Origin: Acanthosepion esculentum
Lineage: Eukaryota > Mollusca > Cephalopoda > Sepiida > Sepiidae
Length of the DNA: 64,000 nucleotides
NCBI GenBank assembly: GCA_964036315.1
Contig: CAXIWW010000817.1
Coordinates: 9,831,501-9,895,500 of the forward strand
Direction of reading: 5' to 3'
Below the pieces are notes generated by a model that worked only from the letters and a program-made list of their open reading frames with translations, was not told where the DNA came from and ran no database searches. Below are positions 38,585 to 50,776 of the stretch, piece after piece. The position numbers and the translations under genes are program-made. How positions within the stretch are numbered: the first letter of the stretch is position 1; the number at the start of each line of letters is the position of its first letter.

Positions 38585-41022
38585 TGCCTTATCCATAATT
38601 ACAAAAGTTTTTTCAACACATTGATTAGAGTCGAGTCGAAATTCAACGGTATGGGGACATGTGTTAGCTCATTTGCTGAAATTGTCATGCGGCCCTAAAC
38701 TGGGAAATCAGTCATATTTCACTTGTTTGTAACTTTTTTCCAGTAGAAGAAATATATTCAAAATAGGTATCAAATTGTGTGCAATTATTTGATTTGTCTA
38801 TGTATACAGGGATTTTTCATTTGCTCGGTATGTCTTCTGACAATTTACAGCGTCCGAATTCCAGTGTGCAAAATAAAACTGCATTTCTAATTTTTCCTTT
38901 TTATTGAATCCACAAAATATTGGTGTCCAATTGTCGCAAATTTCTTACCTTATCCATAATTACAAAAGTTTTTCGACACTTTGAATAGAGTCGAGGCGAA
39001 ATTCAACGGTATGGGGACTAGTGTTAGCTCATTTTCGGAAATTGTCATGCGGCCCTAAACTGGGAAATCAGTCATATTTCACTTGTTTATAACGTTTTTC
39101 CAGTAAATTAAATATTTTCCAAATGGTTATCAAATTGTGTGAAATTATTTGATTTGTGTATGATTACAGGGATTTTTTATTTGGTCAGATAGTAACAAGT
39201 ACAACTTTCAGCATGTGCGCGGTATGTCGTCTGACAATTTACAGCGTCCGAATTCCAGTGTGCACAATAAGACTGCATTTATAATTTTTCCTTTTTATCG
39301 AATCCACAAAATATTGGTGTCCAAATGTCGAAAATTTTAATGCCTTATCCATAATTACAAAAGTTTTTTCGACACATTGAATAGAGTCTTGGCGAAATTC
39401 AACGCTATGGGGACTAGTGTTTGCTCATTTGCGTCAATTTTCATGCGGACCTAAACGGGGAAATCAGTCTTAATTCACTTGTTTATAACTTTTTTCCGGT
39501 GAAAGAAATATTTTCACAATGGGTATCAAATTGTGTGCAATTATTTGATTTGTCTATGTTTACAGGGATTTTTCATTTTCTCAGATAGTAAAAAGTACAG
39601 CTTTCACCATGTGCGCGTTATGTCGTCTGACAATTTACAGCGTCCTAATTCCAGTGTATACTATAAGACTGCATTTCTAATTTTTCATTTTTATCGAATC
39701 CACAAAATTATTGTGTCCAATTGTCGGGAATTTCTTACCTTATCCATAATTACAAAAGTTTTTTCGACATTTTGAATAGAGTCGAGGCGAAATTGAACGG
39801 TATGGGGACTTGTGCTAGCTCATTTGCGGAAATTGTCATGCGGCCCTAAACTGGGAAATCAGTCATATTTCACTTGTTTATAACTTTTTTCCAGTAAAAG
39901 AAATATTTTAAAAATGGGGATCAAATTGTGTGCAATTTTTTGATTTGTCTATGTTTACGAGGATTTTTCATTTGCTCAGATAGTAAAAAGTACAGCTTTC
40001 ACCATGTGCGCGGTATGTCGTCTGACAATTTTTATCGTCCGAATTCCATGTGCACTATAAGACTGCATTTCTAATTTTTCCTTTTCATAGAATCCACAAA
40101 ATATTGCTGTCCAATTGTCGGGAATTTCTTACATTATCCATAATTACAAAAGTTTTTTCGACAGCTTGAATAGAGTCGAGTCGAAATTCAACGGTATGGC
40201 GACTTGTGTTACCTCATTGGCGGAAATTGTCACGCGGCCCTAAACTGGGAAATCAGTCATATTTCACTTGTTTATAACGTTTTTCCAGTAAATTAAATAT
40301 TTTCAAAATGGTTATCAAATTGTGTGAAATTATTTGATTTGACTATGTTTACAGGGATTTTTTATTTGGTCAGATAGTAACAAGTACAACTTTCAGCATG
40401 TGCGCGGTATGTCGTCTGACAATTTACAGCGTCCGAATTCCAGTGTGCAAAATAAAACTGCATTTCTAATTTTTCTTTTTTATCGAATCCACAAAATATT
40501 GGTGTCCAATAGTCGCAAATTTCTTACCTTATCCATAATTACAAAAGTTTTTCGACACTTTGAATAGAGTCGAGGCGAAATTCAACGGTATAGGGACTAG
40601 TGTTAGCTCATTTTCGGAAATTGTCATGCGGCCCTAAACTGGGAAATCAGTCATATTTCACTTGTTTATAACTTTTTTCCAGTCAAAGAAATATTTTCAA
40701 AATGGGTATCAAATTTTGTGCAATTATTTGGTTGGCCTATGTTTACAGGGATTTTTCATTTAGTCAGATAGTAAATAGTACAGCTTTCACCATGTGCGCG
40801 GTATGTCGTCTGACAATTTACAGCGTCCGAATTCCAGTGTGCACAATATGACTGCATTTCTAATTTTTCCTTTTTATCGAATCCACAAAATATTGGTGTC
40901 CAATTGTCGGGAATTTCTTACCTTATCCATAATTACAAAAGTTTTTTCGACATCTTGAATAGAGTCGAGGCGAAATTCAACGGTATGGGGACTAGTGTTA
41001 GCTCATTTGCGGCCCTAAACTG
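38585..41022 (-). repeat. 394-bp satellite, right (reverse) array
   Basis: The reverse complement of the 33111-34367 family. Its GCGGCCCTAAAC ends lie at 38700, 39060, 39456, 39851, 40245, 40639 and 41020, giving periods of 360, 396, 395, 394 and 394 bp, then a shortened last unit. The 360-bp unit lacks about 34 bp near 38825 (TTGCTCGGTATG). The last unit lost 14 bp between two GCGG copies (GCGG at 41009-41012) and then joins the 22-bp satellite at CTGGGCACTTTTGC. Together with the left array it places the 60-bp minisatellite between inverted copies of the 394-bp family. Confidence 0.94.
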
Positions 41023-42810
41023 GGCACTTTTGCTATCAGCTGTTGGCACTTTTGCTATCAGCTGTCGGCACTTTTGCTATCAGCTGTTGGCACTTTTGCT
41101 ATCAGCTGTTGGCACTTTTGGTATCAGCAGTTGGCACTTTTGCTATCAGCCTTTGGCACTTTTGCTATCAGCCTTTGGCACTTTTGCTATCAGCTGTTGG
41201 CACTTTTGCTATCAGCTTTTGGCACTTTTGCTATCAGCTGTTGGCACTTTTGCTATCAGCTGTTGGCACTTTTGCTATCAGCTGTTGGAACATTTGCTAT
41301 CAGCTGTGGTACTGTTGGCACTTTTTTATCAACTGATGTTGTTCGCAAGTTTTTATATAAATATGTATTTTTATAATTTCATAGTGTTTTTTTTTTTAGT
41401 GGGGGGTTACAATTTGCTCATAGATGGGACCCTTTGTGATCAGAAGCCTTGCGGTCAGATGTAGTTTATAGTCATACCTAGGACTAGTTGGCACTGTGGT
41501 GCTGTTGGCACTTTTGCTATAAGCTGTTGGCACTTTTGCTATCAGCTGTTGGCACTTTTGCTATCAGATGTTGGCACTTTTGCTATCAGCTGTTGGCACT
41601 TTTGCTATCAGCTGTGGTACTGTTGGCACTTTTGCTATCAACTGGTGTTGTTCGCAAGTTTTTATATAAACATGTATTTTTATACATCCATAGTGTTTTT
41701 TTTTTAGTGGGTGGTCACTATTTGCTCATAGCTGGGAACCTTTGTGATTAGAAGCCTTGCTGTCAGATGTAGTTTATAGTCATACCTAGGACTGTTGGAA
41801 CTTTTGCTATCAGCTGTTGGCACTTTTGCTATCAGCTGTTGGCACTTTTGCTATCAGCTGTTGGCACTTTTGGTATCAGCTGTTGGCACTTTTGCTATCA
41901 GCCTTTGGCACTTTTGCTATCAGCTGTTGGCACTTTTGCTATCAGCTTTTGGCTCTTTTGGTATCAGCTGTTTGCACTTTTGCTATCAGCTGTTGGCATT
42001 TTGCTATCAGCTCTGGTGGTTTTGGCACTTTTGCTATCAACTGGTGTTGTTCGCAAGTTTTTATATAAAAATGTATTTTTATAATTTCATAGTGTTTTTT
42101 TTTTTAGTGGGGGGTCACTCTTTGCTCATAGCTGTGAAACTTTTGATCAAAAGCCTTGCTGTCAGATATAGTTTATAATCATACCTAGGACTAGTTGGCA
42201 CTGTGGTGCTGTTGGCACTTTTGCTATCAGCTGTTGGCACTTTCGCTATCAGCTGTTGGCACTTTTGGTATCAGTTGTTGCCACTTTTGGTATCAGTTGT
42301 TGGCTCTTTTGCTATCAGCTGTTGGCACATTTGCTATCAGCTGTTGGCACTTTTGCTGTCAGCTGTTGGCACTTTTGCTATCAGCTTTTGGCACTTTTGG
42401 TATCAGCTGTTGTCACTTTTGCTATCAGCTGTTGGCACTTTTGCTATAAGCTGTGGTGCTGTTGGAACTTTTGCTATCAACTGGTGTTGTTCGCAAGTTT
42501 TTATATAAACATGTATTTATATACTTTCATAGTGTATTTTTTTAGTGGGGATTTACTATTTGCTCATAGCTGGGACCCTTTGTGATCAGAAGCCTTGCTG
42601 TCAGATGTAGTTTATAGTCATACCTAGGACTAGTTGGCACTGTGGTGCTGTTGGCACTTTTGCTATCAGCTGTTGGCACATTTGCTATCAGCTGTTGGCA
42701 CTTTTGCTATCAGCTGTGGTGCTGTTTGCACTTTTGCTATCAACTAGTGTTGTTCGCAAGTTTTTATATAAACATGTATTTTTATACTTTCATAATGTTT
42801 TTTTTTAGTG
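41023..42810 (+). repeat. Composite 22-bp/linker satellite, block 5; left arm of palindrome
   Basis: Forward array with five linkers (near 41345, 41649, 42053, 42493 and 42753). It is the left arm of an imperfect inverted repeat with about 43650-45035. Private variants found inverted in both arms include GGTATCAGCAG followed by CAGCCTTTGGCAC, TATCAACTGATGTTG, GTATCAGTTGTTGCCAC, TTTTGCTGTCAGC and CATAATG. A segment of about 424 bp (roughly 41775-42190) has no partner in the other arm. The block ends at poly(T)-AGTG, which abuts CCAACAG of the reverse array. Confidence 0.92.
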
Positions 42811-45800
42811 CCAACAGCACCACAGCTGATAGCAAAAGTGCCAACAGCTGATAGCAAAAGTGCCAACAGCTGATAGCAAAAGTGCAAACAGCTTATAGCA
42901 AAAGTTCAAACAGCTGATGGCAAAAGTGCCAACAGCTGATGGCAAAAGTGCCAACAGCTGATAGCAAAAGTGCCAACAGCACCACAGTGCCAACTAGTCC
43001 TAGGTATGACTATAAACTACACCGGACAGCAAGGCTTCTGATCACAAAGGGTCCCAGCTATAAGCAAATAGTGACCCCCCCACTAAAAAAAAAACACTAT
43101 GAAAGTATAAAAATACATTTTTATATAAAAACTTGCGAAAAACACCAGGTGATAGCAAAAGTGCCAACAACACCACAGCTGATAGCAAAAGTTCCAACAG
43201 CTGATAGCACAAGTGCCAACAGCTGATAGCAAAAGTGCCAACATCTGATAGAAAAAGTGCTAACAGCACAACAGTGCCAACTATTCCTAGGTATGACTAT
43301 AAACTACATCTGACAGCAAGGCTTCTTATCACAAAGGGTCCCATCTATGAAAAAATAGTGACCACCCACAAAAAAAAACACTATGAAAGTATAAAAATAC
43401 ATGTTTATATAAAATCTTGCGAACAACACCAGTTGATAGCAAAAGTTCCAAAAGCACCTAAGCTTATAGCAAAAGTGCCAACAGCTGATAGCAAATGTGC
43501 CAACAGCTGATAGCAAAACTGCCAACAGCTTATAGCAAAAGTGCCAACAGCACCACAGTGCCAACTAGTCCTAGGTATGATTATAAACTACATCTGACAG
43601 CAAGGCTTCTGATCACAAAGGGACCCATCTATGAGCAAATAGTGACCACCCACTAAAAAAAACATTATGAAAGTATAAAAATACATGTTTATATAAAAAC
43701 TTGCGAACAACACCAGTTGATAACAAAAGTGCCAACAGCACCACAGCTGATAGCAAAAGTGCCAACAGCTAAGAGCAAAAGTGCCAACAGCTGATAGCAA
43801 AAGTTCCAACCGCTGATAGCAAAAGTGCCAACAGCTGATAGCAAAAGTGCCAACAGCACCACAGTGCCAACTAGTCCTAGGTATGAATATAAACTACATC
43901 TGACAGCAAGGCTTCTGATCACAAAGGGTCCCAGCTATGAGCAAATAGTAAATCCCCACTAAGAAAATACATTATGAAAGTATATAAATACATGTTTATA
44001 TAAAAACTTGCGAACAACACCACTTGATAGCAAAAGTTCCAACAGCACCACAGCTTATAGCAAAAGTGCCAACAGCTGATAGCAAAAGTGCCAACAGCTG
44101 ATACCAAAAGTGCCAAAAGCTGATAGCAAAAGTGCCAACAGCTGACAGCAAAAGTGCGAACAGCTGATAGCAAAAGTGCCAACAGCTGATAGCAAAAGAG
44201 CCAACAACTGATACCAAAAGTGGCAACAACTGATACCAAAAGTGCCAACAGCTGATAGCGAAAGTGCCAACAGCACCAATGACAACTAGTCCTAGGTATG
44301 ACTATAAACTACATCTGACAGCAAGGCTTCTGATCACAAAGGTTCCCAGCTATGAGCAAATAGTGACCCCCCACTAAAAAAAAACACTATGGATGTATAA
44401 AAATACATGTTTATATAAAAACTTGCGAACAACACCAGTTGATAGCAAAAGTGCCAACAGCACCACAGCTGATAGCAAAAGTGCCAACACCTGATAGCAA
44501 AAGTGCCAACATCTGATAGCAAAAGTGCCAACAGCTGATAGCAAATGTGCCAACAGCTTATAGCAAAAGTGCCAACAGCACCACAGTGCCAACTAGTCCT
44601 AGGTATGACTATAAACTACATCTGACCGCAAGGCTTCTGATCACAAAGGGTCCCATCTATGAGCAAATTGTGACCCCCCACTAAAAAAAAAACACTATGA
44701 AATTATAAAAATACATGTTTATATAAAAACTTGCAAACAACATCAGTTGATAAAAAAAGTGCCAACAGTACCACAGCTGATAGCAAATGTTCCAACAGTT
44801 GATAGCAAAAGTGCCAACAGCTGATAGCAAAAGTGCCAACAGCTGATAGCAAAAATGCCAAAAGCTGATAGCAAAAGTGCCAACAGCTGATAGCAAAAGT
44901 GCCAAAGGCTGATAGCAAAAGTGCCAACTGCTGATACCAAAAGTGCCAAAAGCTGATAGCAAAAGTGCCAACAGCTGATAGCAAAAGTGCCAACAGCTGA
45001 TAGCAAAAGTGCCAACAGCTGATAGCAAAAGTGCCAAAATCTGATAGCAAAAGTGCAAACAGCTGATAGCAAAAGTGCCAACAGCTGATAGCAAAAGTGC
45101 CAACAGCTGATAGCAAAAGTGCCAACAGCACCACAGTGCCAACTAGTCCTAGGTATGACTATAAACTACATCTGACAGCAAGGCTTCTGATCACAAAGGG
45201 TCCCAGCTATGAGCATATAGTGACCACGCACTAAAAAAAAACACTATGAAAGTATAAAAATACATGTTTATATAAAAACTTGCGAACACCAGTTGATAGC
45301 AAAAGTGCCAACAGCACCACAGCTGATAGCAAAAGGGCCAAAAGCTGATAGCAAAAGTGCCAACAGATGATAGCAAAAGTGCCAACAGCTTATATCAAAA
45401 TGCCAACAGCTGATAGCAAAAGTGCCAACAGCTGATAGCAAAAGTGTAAACAGCTGATAGCAAAAGTGCCAACAGCACCACAGCTTATAGCAAAAGTGCC
45501 AACAGCACCACACTGCCAACTAGTCCTAGGTATGACTATAAACTACATCTGACAGCAAGGTTTCTGATCACAAAGGGTCCAATCTATAAGCAAATAGTGA
45601 CCCTCCACTTAAAAAAAACACTATGAAATTATAAAAATACATGTTTATATAAAAACTTGCGAACAACACCAGTTGATAACAAAAGTGCCAACAGTACCAC
45701 AGCTGATAGCAAAAGTGCCAACAGCTGATAGCAAAAGTGCCAACAGCTGATAGCAAAAGTGCCAACAGCACCACAGTGCCAACTAGTTCTAGGTATGACT

Positions 45801-48030
45801 ATAAACTACATCTGACAGCAAGGCTTCTGATGACATATGGTCCCAGGTATGAGCAAATACATAACCTCCACTAAAAAAAAAAAACACTATGAAAGTATAA
45901 AAATACATGTTTAAATAAAAAAATGCGAACAACACCAGTTGATAGCACAAGTGCCAACACCACCACAGCTGATAGCAAAAGTGCCAACAGCTGATAGCAA
46001 AAGTGCCAACAGCTGATAGCTAAAGTGCCAAAGGCTGATAGCAAAAGTGCCAACAGCTGATACCAAAAGAGCCAAAACCTGATAGCAAAAGTGCCAACAG
46101 CTGATAGCAAAAGTGCCAACAGCTTATAGCAAAAGTGCCAACAGCTGATAGCAAAAGTGCCAACAGCACCACAGTGCCAACTAGTCCTAGGTATGACTAT
46201 AAACTACATCTGACAGCAAGGCTTCTGACCACAAAGGGTCCCAGCTATGAGCATATAGTGACCACGCACTAAAAAAAAAACTCTATGAAAGTATAAAAAT
46301 ACATGTTTATATAAAAACATGCGAACAACACCAGTTGATAGCAAAAGTGCCAACAGCACCTCAGCTGATAGCAAAAGTGCCAACAGCTGATAGCAAAAGT
46401 GCTAACAGCTGATACCAAAAGTTCCAAAAGCTGATAGCAAAAGTGCCAACAGCTGATAGCAAAAGTGCCAACAGCACCACAGTGCCAACTTGTCCTAGGT
46501 ATGACTTTAAACTACATATGACAGCAAGCTTCTGATCACAAAGGGTCCCAGCTATGAGCATATAGTGACACCTCACTAAAAAAAAACACTATGAAATATA
46601 AAAATAGATGTTTATATATAAACATGCGAACAACACCAGTTGATAGCAAAAGTGCCAACAGCACCACAGCTGATAGCAAAAGTGCCAACAACTGATAGCA
46701 AAAGTGCCAACAGCTGATAGCAAAAGTGCCAACAGCTTATAGCAAAAGTGCCAACAGCACCACAGTGCCAACTAGTCCTAGGTATGACTATAAACTACAT
46801 CTGACAGCAAGGCTTCTGATCACAAAGGGTCCCATCTATGAGCAAATAGTGACCCCCCACTAAAAAAAAACACTATGAAATTATAAAAATACATGTTTAT
46901 ATAAAAACTTGCGAACAACACCAGTTGATAACAAAAGTGCCAACAGCACCACAGCTGATAGCAAAAGTGCCAACAGCTGATAGCAAAAGTGCCAACAGCT
47001 GATAGCAAAAGTGCCAACAGCTTATAGCAAAAGTGCCAACAGCACCACAGTGCCAACTAGTCCTAGGTATGACTATAAACTACATCTGACAGCAAGGCTT
47101 CTGATCACAAAGGGTCCCAGCTATGAGCAAATAGTTAACCTCCACTAAAAAAAAAACACTATGAATGTATAAAAATACATGTTTATATAAAACTTGGGAA
47201 CAACACCAGTTGATAGCAAAAGTGCAAACAGCACCAGAGCTGATGGCAAAAGTGCCAACAGCTGAGAGCAAATGTGCCAACAGCTGAGAGCAAATGTGCC
47301 AACAGCTTATAGCAAAAGTGCCAACAGCCCAACAGTGCCAACCAGTCCTAGGTATGAATATAAACTTCATCTGACAGCAAGGCTTCTGATCACAAAGGGT
47401 CCCAGCTATGAGCAAATAGTGAACCCCCACTAAAAAAAAACATTATAAATGTATAAAAATACATGTTTATATAAAAACTTGCGAACAACAACAATTGATA
47501 GCAAAAGTGCCAACAGCACCACAGCTAATAGCAAAAGTGCCAACAGCTGATAGCAAAAGTGCCAACAGCTGATAGCAAAAGTGCCAACAGCTGATAGCAA
47601 AAGTGCCAACAGCACCACAGTGCCAACTAGTCCAAGGTATGTCTATAAACTACATCTGACAGCAAGGCTTCTGATCACAAAGGGTCCCAGCTATGAGCAA
47701 ATAGTGACACCCCACTAAAAAAAAAAACACTATGAATGTATAAAAATACTTGTTTATATAAAAACTTGCGAACAACACCAGTTGATAGCAAAGGTGCCAA
47801 CAGCACCACAGCTGATAGCAAAAGTACCAACAGCTGAAAGCAAAAGTGCCAACAGCTGATAGCAAAAGTGCCAACAGCTGATAGCTAAAGTGCCAACAGC
47901 TGATAGCAAAAGTGCCAAGAGCACCACAGTGCAAACTAGTCCCAGGTATGACTATAAACTACATCTGACAGCAAGGCTTCTGATCACAAAGGGTCCCAGC
48001 TATGAGCAAATAGTTACCCCCCACTAAAAA
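42811..48030 (-). repeat. Composite 22-bp/linker satellite, block 6 (reverse)
   Basis: Reverse array with about 15 linkers (near 43135, 43428, 43706, 44010, 44426, 44731, 45282, 45658, 45926, 46320, 46625, 46910, 47190, 47485 and 47767) plus a last linker cut at ACTAAAAAAA by telomere-like DNA. The first 840 bp form the loop, and about 43650-45035 the right arm, of the palindrome with block 5. Beyond 45035 the array continues without a partner. Confidence 0.95.
43650..45035 (-). repeat. Right arm of imperfect palindrome
   Basis: Inverted counterpart of block 5. Paired coordinates add to about 86058 near the outer end, 86079-86080 in the middle, 86504 inside the 424-bp indel and 86460 at the innermost linker. 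The steps equal multiples of 22 bp apart from the one larger indel. Shared linkers include CATTATG (43663-43669, inverse of CATAATG at 42791-42797) and the linker with AAATCCCCACTAAGAAAATAC near 43950, whose inverse is TATTTTTTTAGTGGGGATTT near 42534. Confidence 0.85.
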
Positions 48031-48048
48031 AACCCTAACCCTAACCCT
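48031..48048 (-). repeat. Short telomere-type motif (CCCTAA) inside the array
   Basis: AACCCTAACCCTAACCCT is exactly three AACCCT units. It interrupts a linker right after CCCCCCACTAAAAAAA and is followed by GCAAAAGTGCC in the middle of a 22-mer. The strand sense is that of the left end of a chromosome whose body lies to the right, opposite to the motif at 21188. Three perfect units at a structural break are unlikely in a sequence otherwise lacking the motif. Confidence 0.85.
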
Positions 48049-48274
48049 GCAAAAGTGCCAACAGCTGATAGGAAAAGTGCCAAAAGCTAATAGCAAAAGT
48101 GCCAAAAGCTGATAGCAAATGTGCCAACAGCTGATAGCAAAAGTGCCAACAGATAATACTAAAAGTGCCAACAGCTGATAGCAAAAGTGCCAACAGCTTA
48201 TAGCAAAAGTGCCAACAGCTGATACCAAATGTGCCAACAGCTGATAGCAAAAGTGCCAACTGCTGATAGAAAAT
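48049..48274 (-). repeat. Residual reverse 22-mers after the telomere-type motif
   Basis: About ten reverse monomers without any linker lie between the CCCTAA motif and the last orientation switch. Several carry rare variants (CTGATAGG, CTAATAGC, AGATAATACT, ACTGCTGATAGA), so this stretch is more diverged than most runs. Confidence 0.9.
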
Positions 48275-48287
48275 TATTGCTATCAGC
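48262..48287. other. Foldback hairpin at last reverse-to-forward switch
   Basis: GCTGATAG (48262-48269) is followed after ten AT-rich bases by its exact complement CTATCAGC (48280-48287), and the array changes direction in the loop. The sequence to the right is homologous to that right of the 27449-27485 hairpin. Confidence 0.85.
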
Positions 48288-49619
48288 TGTGGTGCTGTAG
48301 GCACTTTTGCTATCAGCTGTTGGCACTTTTGCTAACAGCTGTTGGCACTTTTGCTATCAGCTGTTCGAACTTTTGCTATCAGCTGTTGGCACTTTTGCTA
48401 TCAACTGGTGTTGTTCGCAAGTTTTTATATAAACATTTATTTTTATACTTTCATAGTGATTTTTTTTTAGTGGGGGGTCACTATTTGCTCATAGCTGGGA
48501 CCCTTTGTGATCAGAAGCCTTGCTGTCAGATGTAGTTTATAGTCATACCTAGGAATAGTTGGAACTGTGGTGCTGTTGGCACATTTGCTATCAGCTGTTG
48601 GCACTTTTGCTATCAGCTTTTGGCACTTTGGCTATCAGCTGTTGGCACTTTTGCTATCAGCTGTTGGCACATTTGCTATCAGCTGTGGTGCTGTTTGCAC
48701 TTTTGCTATCAACTGGTGTTGTTCGCAAGTTTTTATATAAACATGTATATTTTTACTTTCATTTTGTTTTTTTTTAGAGGGGTGTCACTATTTGCTCATA
48801 GCTGGGACCCTTTGTGATCAGAAGCCTTGCTGTCAGATGTAGTATATAATCATACCTAGGACTAGTTGGCACTGTAGTGCTGTTGGAACTTTTGCTATCA
48901 GCTGTTGGCACTTTTGCCATCAGCTGTTGGCACTTTTGCTGTCAGCTGTTGGCAATTTTGCTATCAGCTGTTGGCACTTTTGCTATCAGCTGTGGTGCTG
49001 TTGGCACTTATGCTATCAACTGGTGTTGTTCGCAAGTTTTTATAGAAACATGCAATTTTATACTTTCATAGTGTTTTTTTTTTAGTGGGATGTCACTATT
49101 TGCTCATAGCTGGGACCGTTTGTGATCAGAATCCTTGCTGTCAGATGTAGTTTATAATCATACCTAGGACTAGTTGGCACTGTGGTGCTGTTGGCACTTT
49201 TGCTATCAGCTGTTGGCACTTTTGCTATCAGCTGTTGGCACTTTTGCTATCAGCTGTTGGCACTTTTGCTATCAGCTGTGGTGCTGTTGGCACTTTTGCT
49301 ATCAACTGGTGTTGTTCGCAAGTTTTTATATAAACATGTATTTTTATACATTCATAGTGATTTTTTTTTTATTGGGGGGTCACTATTTGCTCATAGCTGG
49401 GACCCTTTGTGATCAGAAGCCTTACTGTCAGATGTAGTTTATAATCATACCTAGGACTAGTTGGCACTGTAGTGCTGTTGGCACTTTTGCTATCACCTGT
49501 TGGCACGTTTGCTATCAGCTGTTGGCACTTTTGCTATCAGCTGTTGGCACTTTTGCAATCAGCTGTTGGCACTTTTGCTATCAGCTGTGGTGCTGTTGGC
49601 ACTTTTGCTATCAACTGGT

Positions 49620-50776
49620 GTTGTTCGCAAGTTTTTATAGAAACATGTATTTTTATACTTTCATAGTGTTTTTTTTAGTGGGGGGTCACTGTATGCTCAT
49701 ACATGGGACCCTTTGTGATCAGAATCCTTGCTGTCAGATGTAGTTTATAGTCATACCTAGGACTAGTTGGCACTGTGGAGCTGTTGGCACTTTTGCTATC
49801 AGCTGTTGGCCTTTTGCTATCAGCTATTGGAACTTTTGCTATCAGCTGTAATGCTGTTGGCACTTTTGCTATCAACTGGTTTTTAACAAGTTTTTATATA
49901 AACATGTATTTTTATACTTTCATAGTGTTTTTTTTAGTGGGGGGTCACTATTTGCTCATAGCTGGGACCCTTTGTGATCAGAAGCCTTGCTGTCAGATGT
50001 AGTTTATAGTCATACCGAGGACTAGTTGGCACTGTGGTGCTGTTGGCACTTTTGCTATCAGCTGTTGGCACATTTGCTATCAGCTGTTGGCACTTTTGCT
50101 ATCAGCTGTTGGCACTTTTGCTATCAGCTGTGGTGCTGTTGGCACTTTTGCTATCAACTGGTGTTGTTCGCAAGTTTTTATAGAAACATGTATTTTTATA
50201 CTTTCATAGTGTTTTTTTTTTAGTGGGGGGTCACTGTATGCTCATACCTGGGACCCTTTGTGATCAGAATCCTTGCTGTCAGATGTAGTTTATAGTCATA
50301 CCTAGGACTAGTTGGCATTGTGGTGCTGTTGGCACTTTTGCTATCAGCTGTTGGCACTTTTGCTATCAGCTTTTGTCACTTTGGGTATCAGCTGTTGGCA
50401 CTTTTGCTATCAGCTGTTGGCACTTTGCTATCAGCTGTGGTGCTGTTGGCACTTTTGCTATCAACTGGTGTTCGCAAGTTTTTATAGAAAGACGTATTTT
50501 TATACTTTCATAGTGTTTTTTTTTTAGTGGGGGGTCACTATTTGCTCATAGCTGGGACCTTTTGTGATCAGAATCCTTGCTGTCAGATGTAGTTTATAGT
50601 CATACCTAGGTCTAGTTGGCACTGTGGTGCTATTGGCACTTTTCCTATCAGCTGTTGGCACTTTTTCTATCAGCTGTTGGCACTTTTGCTATCAGCTGTT
50701 GGCACTTTTGCTATCAGCTGTTGGCACTTTTGCTATCAGCTGTGGTGCTGTTGGCACTTTTGCTATCAACTGGTGT
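49620..50776 (+). repeat. 1,157-bp tandem duplication, copy 1
   Basis: CACTGTATGCTCATACATGG (49688 region) and the following GTTGGCCTTTTGC, ATGTAATGCTG-type and GGTTTTTAACAAG variants recur 1,157 bp downstream. The linker here lacks GTTGTTCGC and reads GGTTTTTAACAAG, a strong private marker. Boundaries are approximate. Confidence 0.85.

Noticed and set aside
40904..41464. 186-codon frame joining non-22-mer sequence (MSGISYLIHNYK) to the 22-mer peptide
   Set aside because: It crosses the border of two satellites. Its first part is just one phase of the 394-bp unit and occurs in partial form in other units.
21186..48048. Assembly error as sole explanation of the orientation switches
   Set aside because: It cannot be excluded without reads, but distinct overlaps, foldback hairpins and matched variants at different junctions are more like real rearrangements; I therefore report them with this caution.
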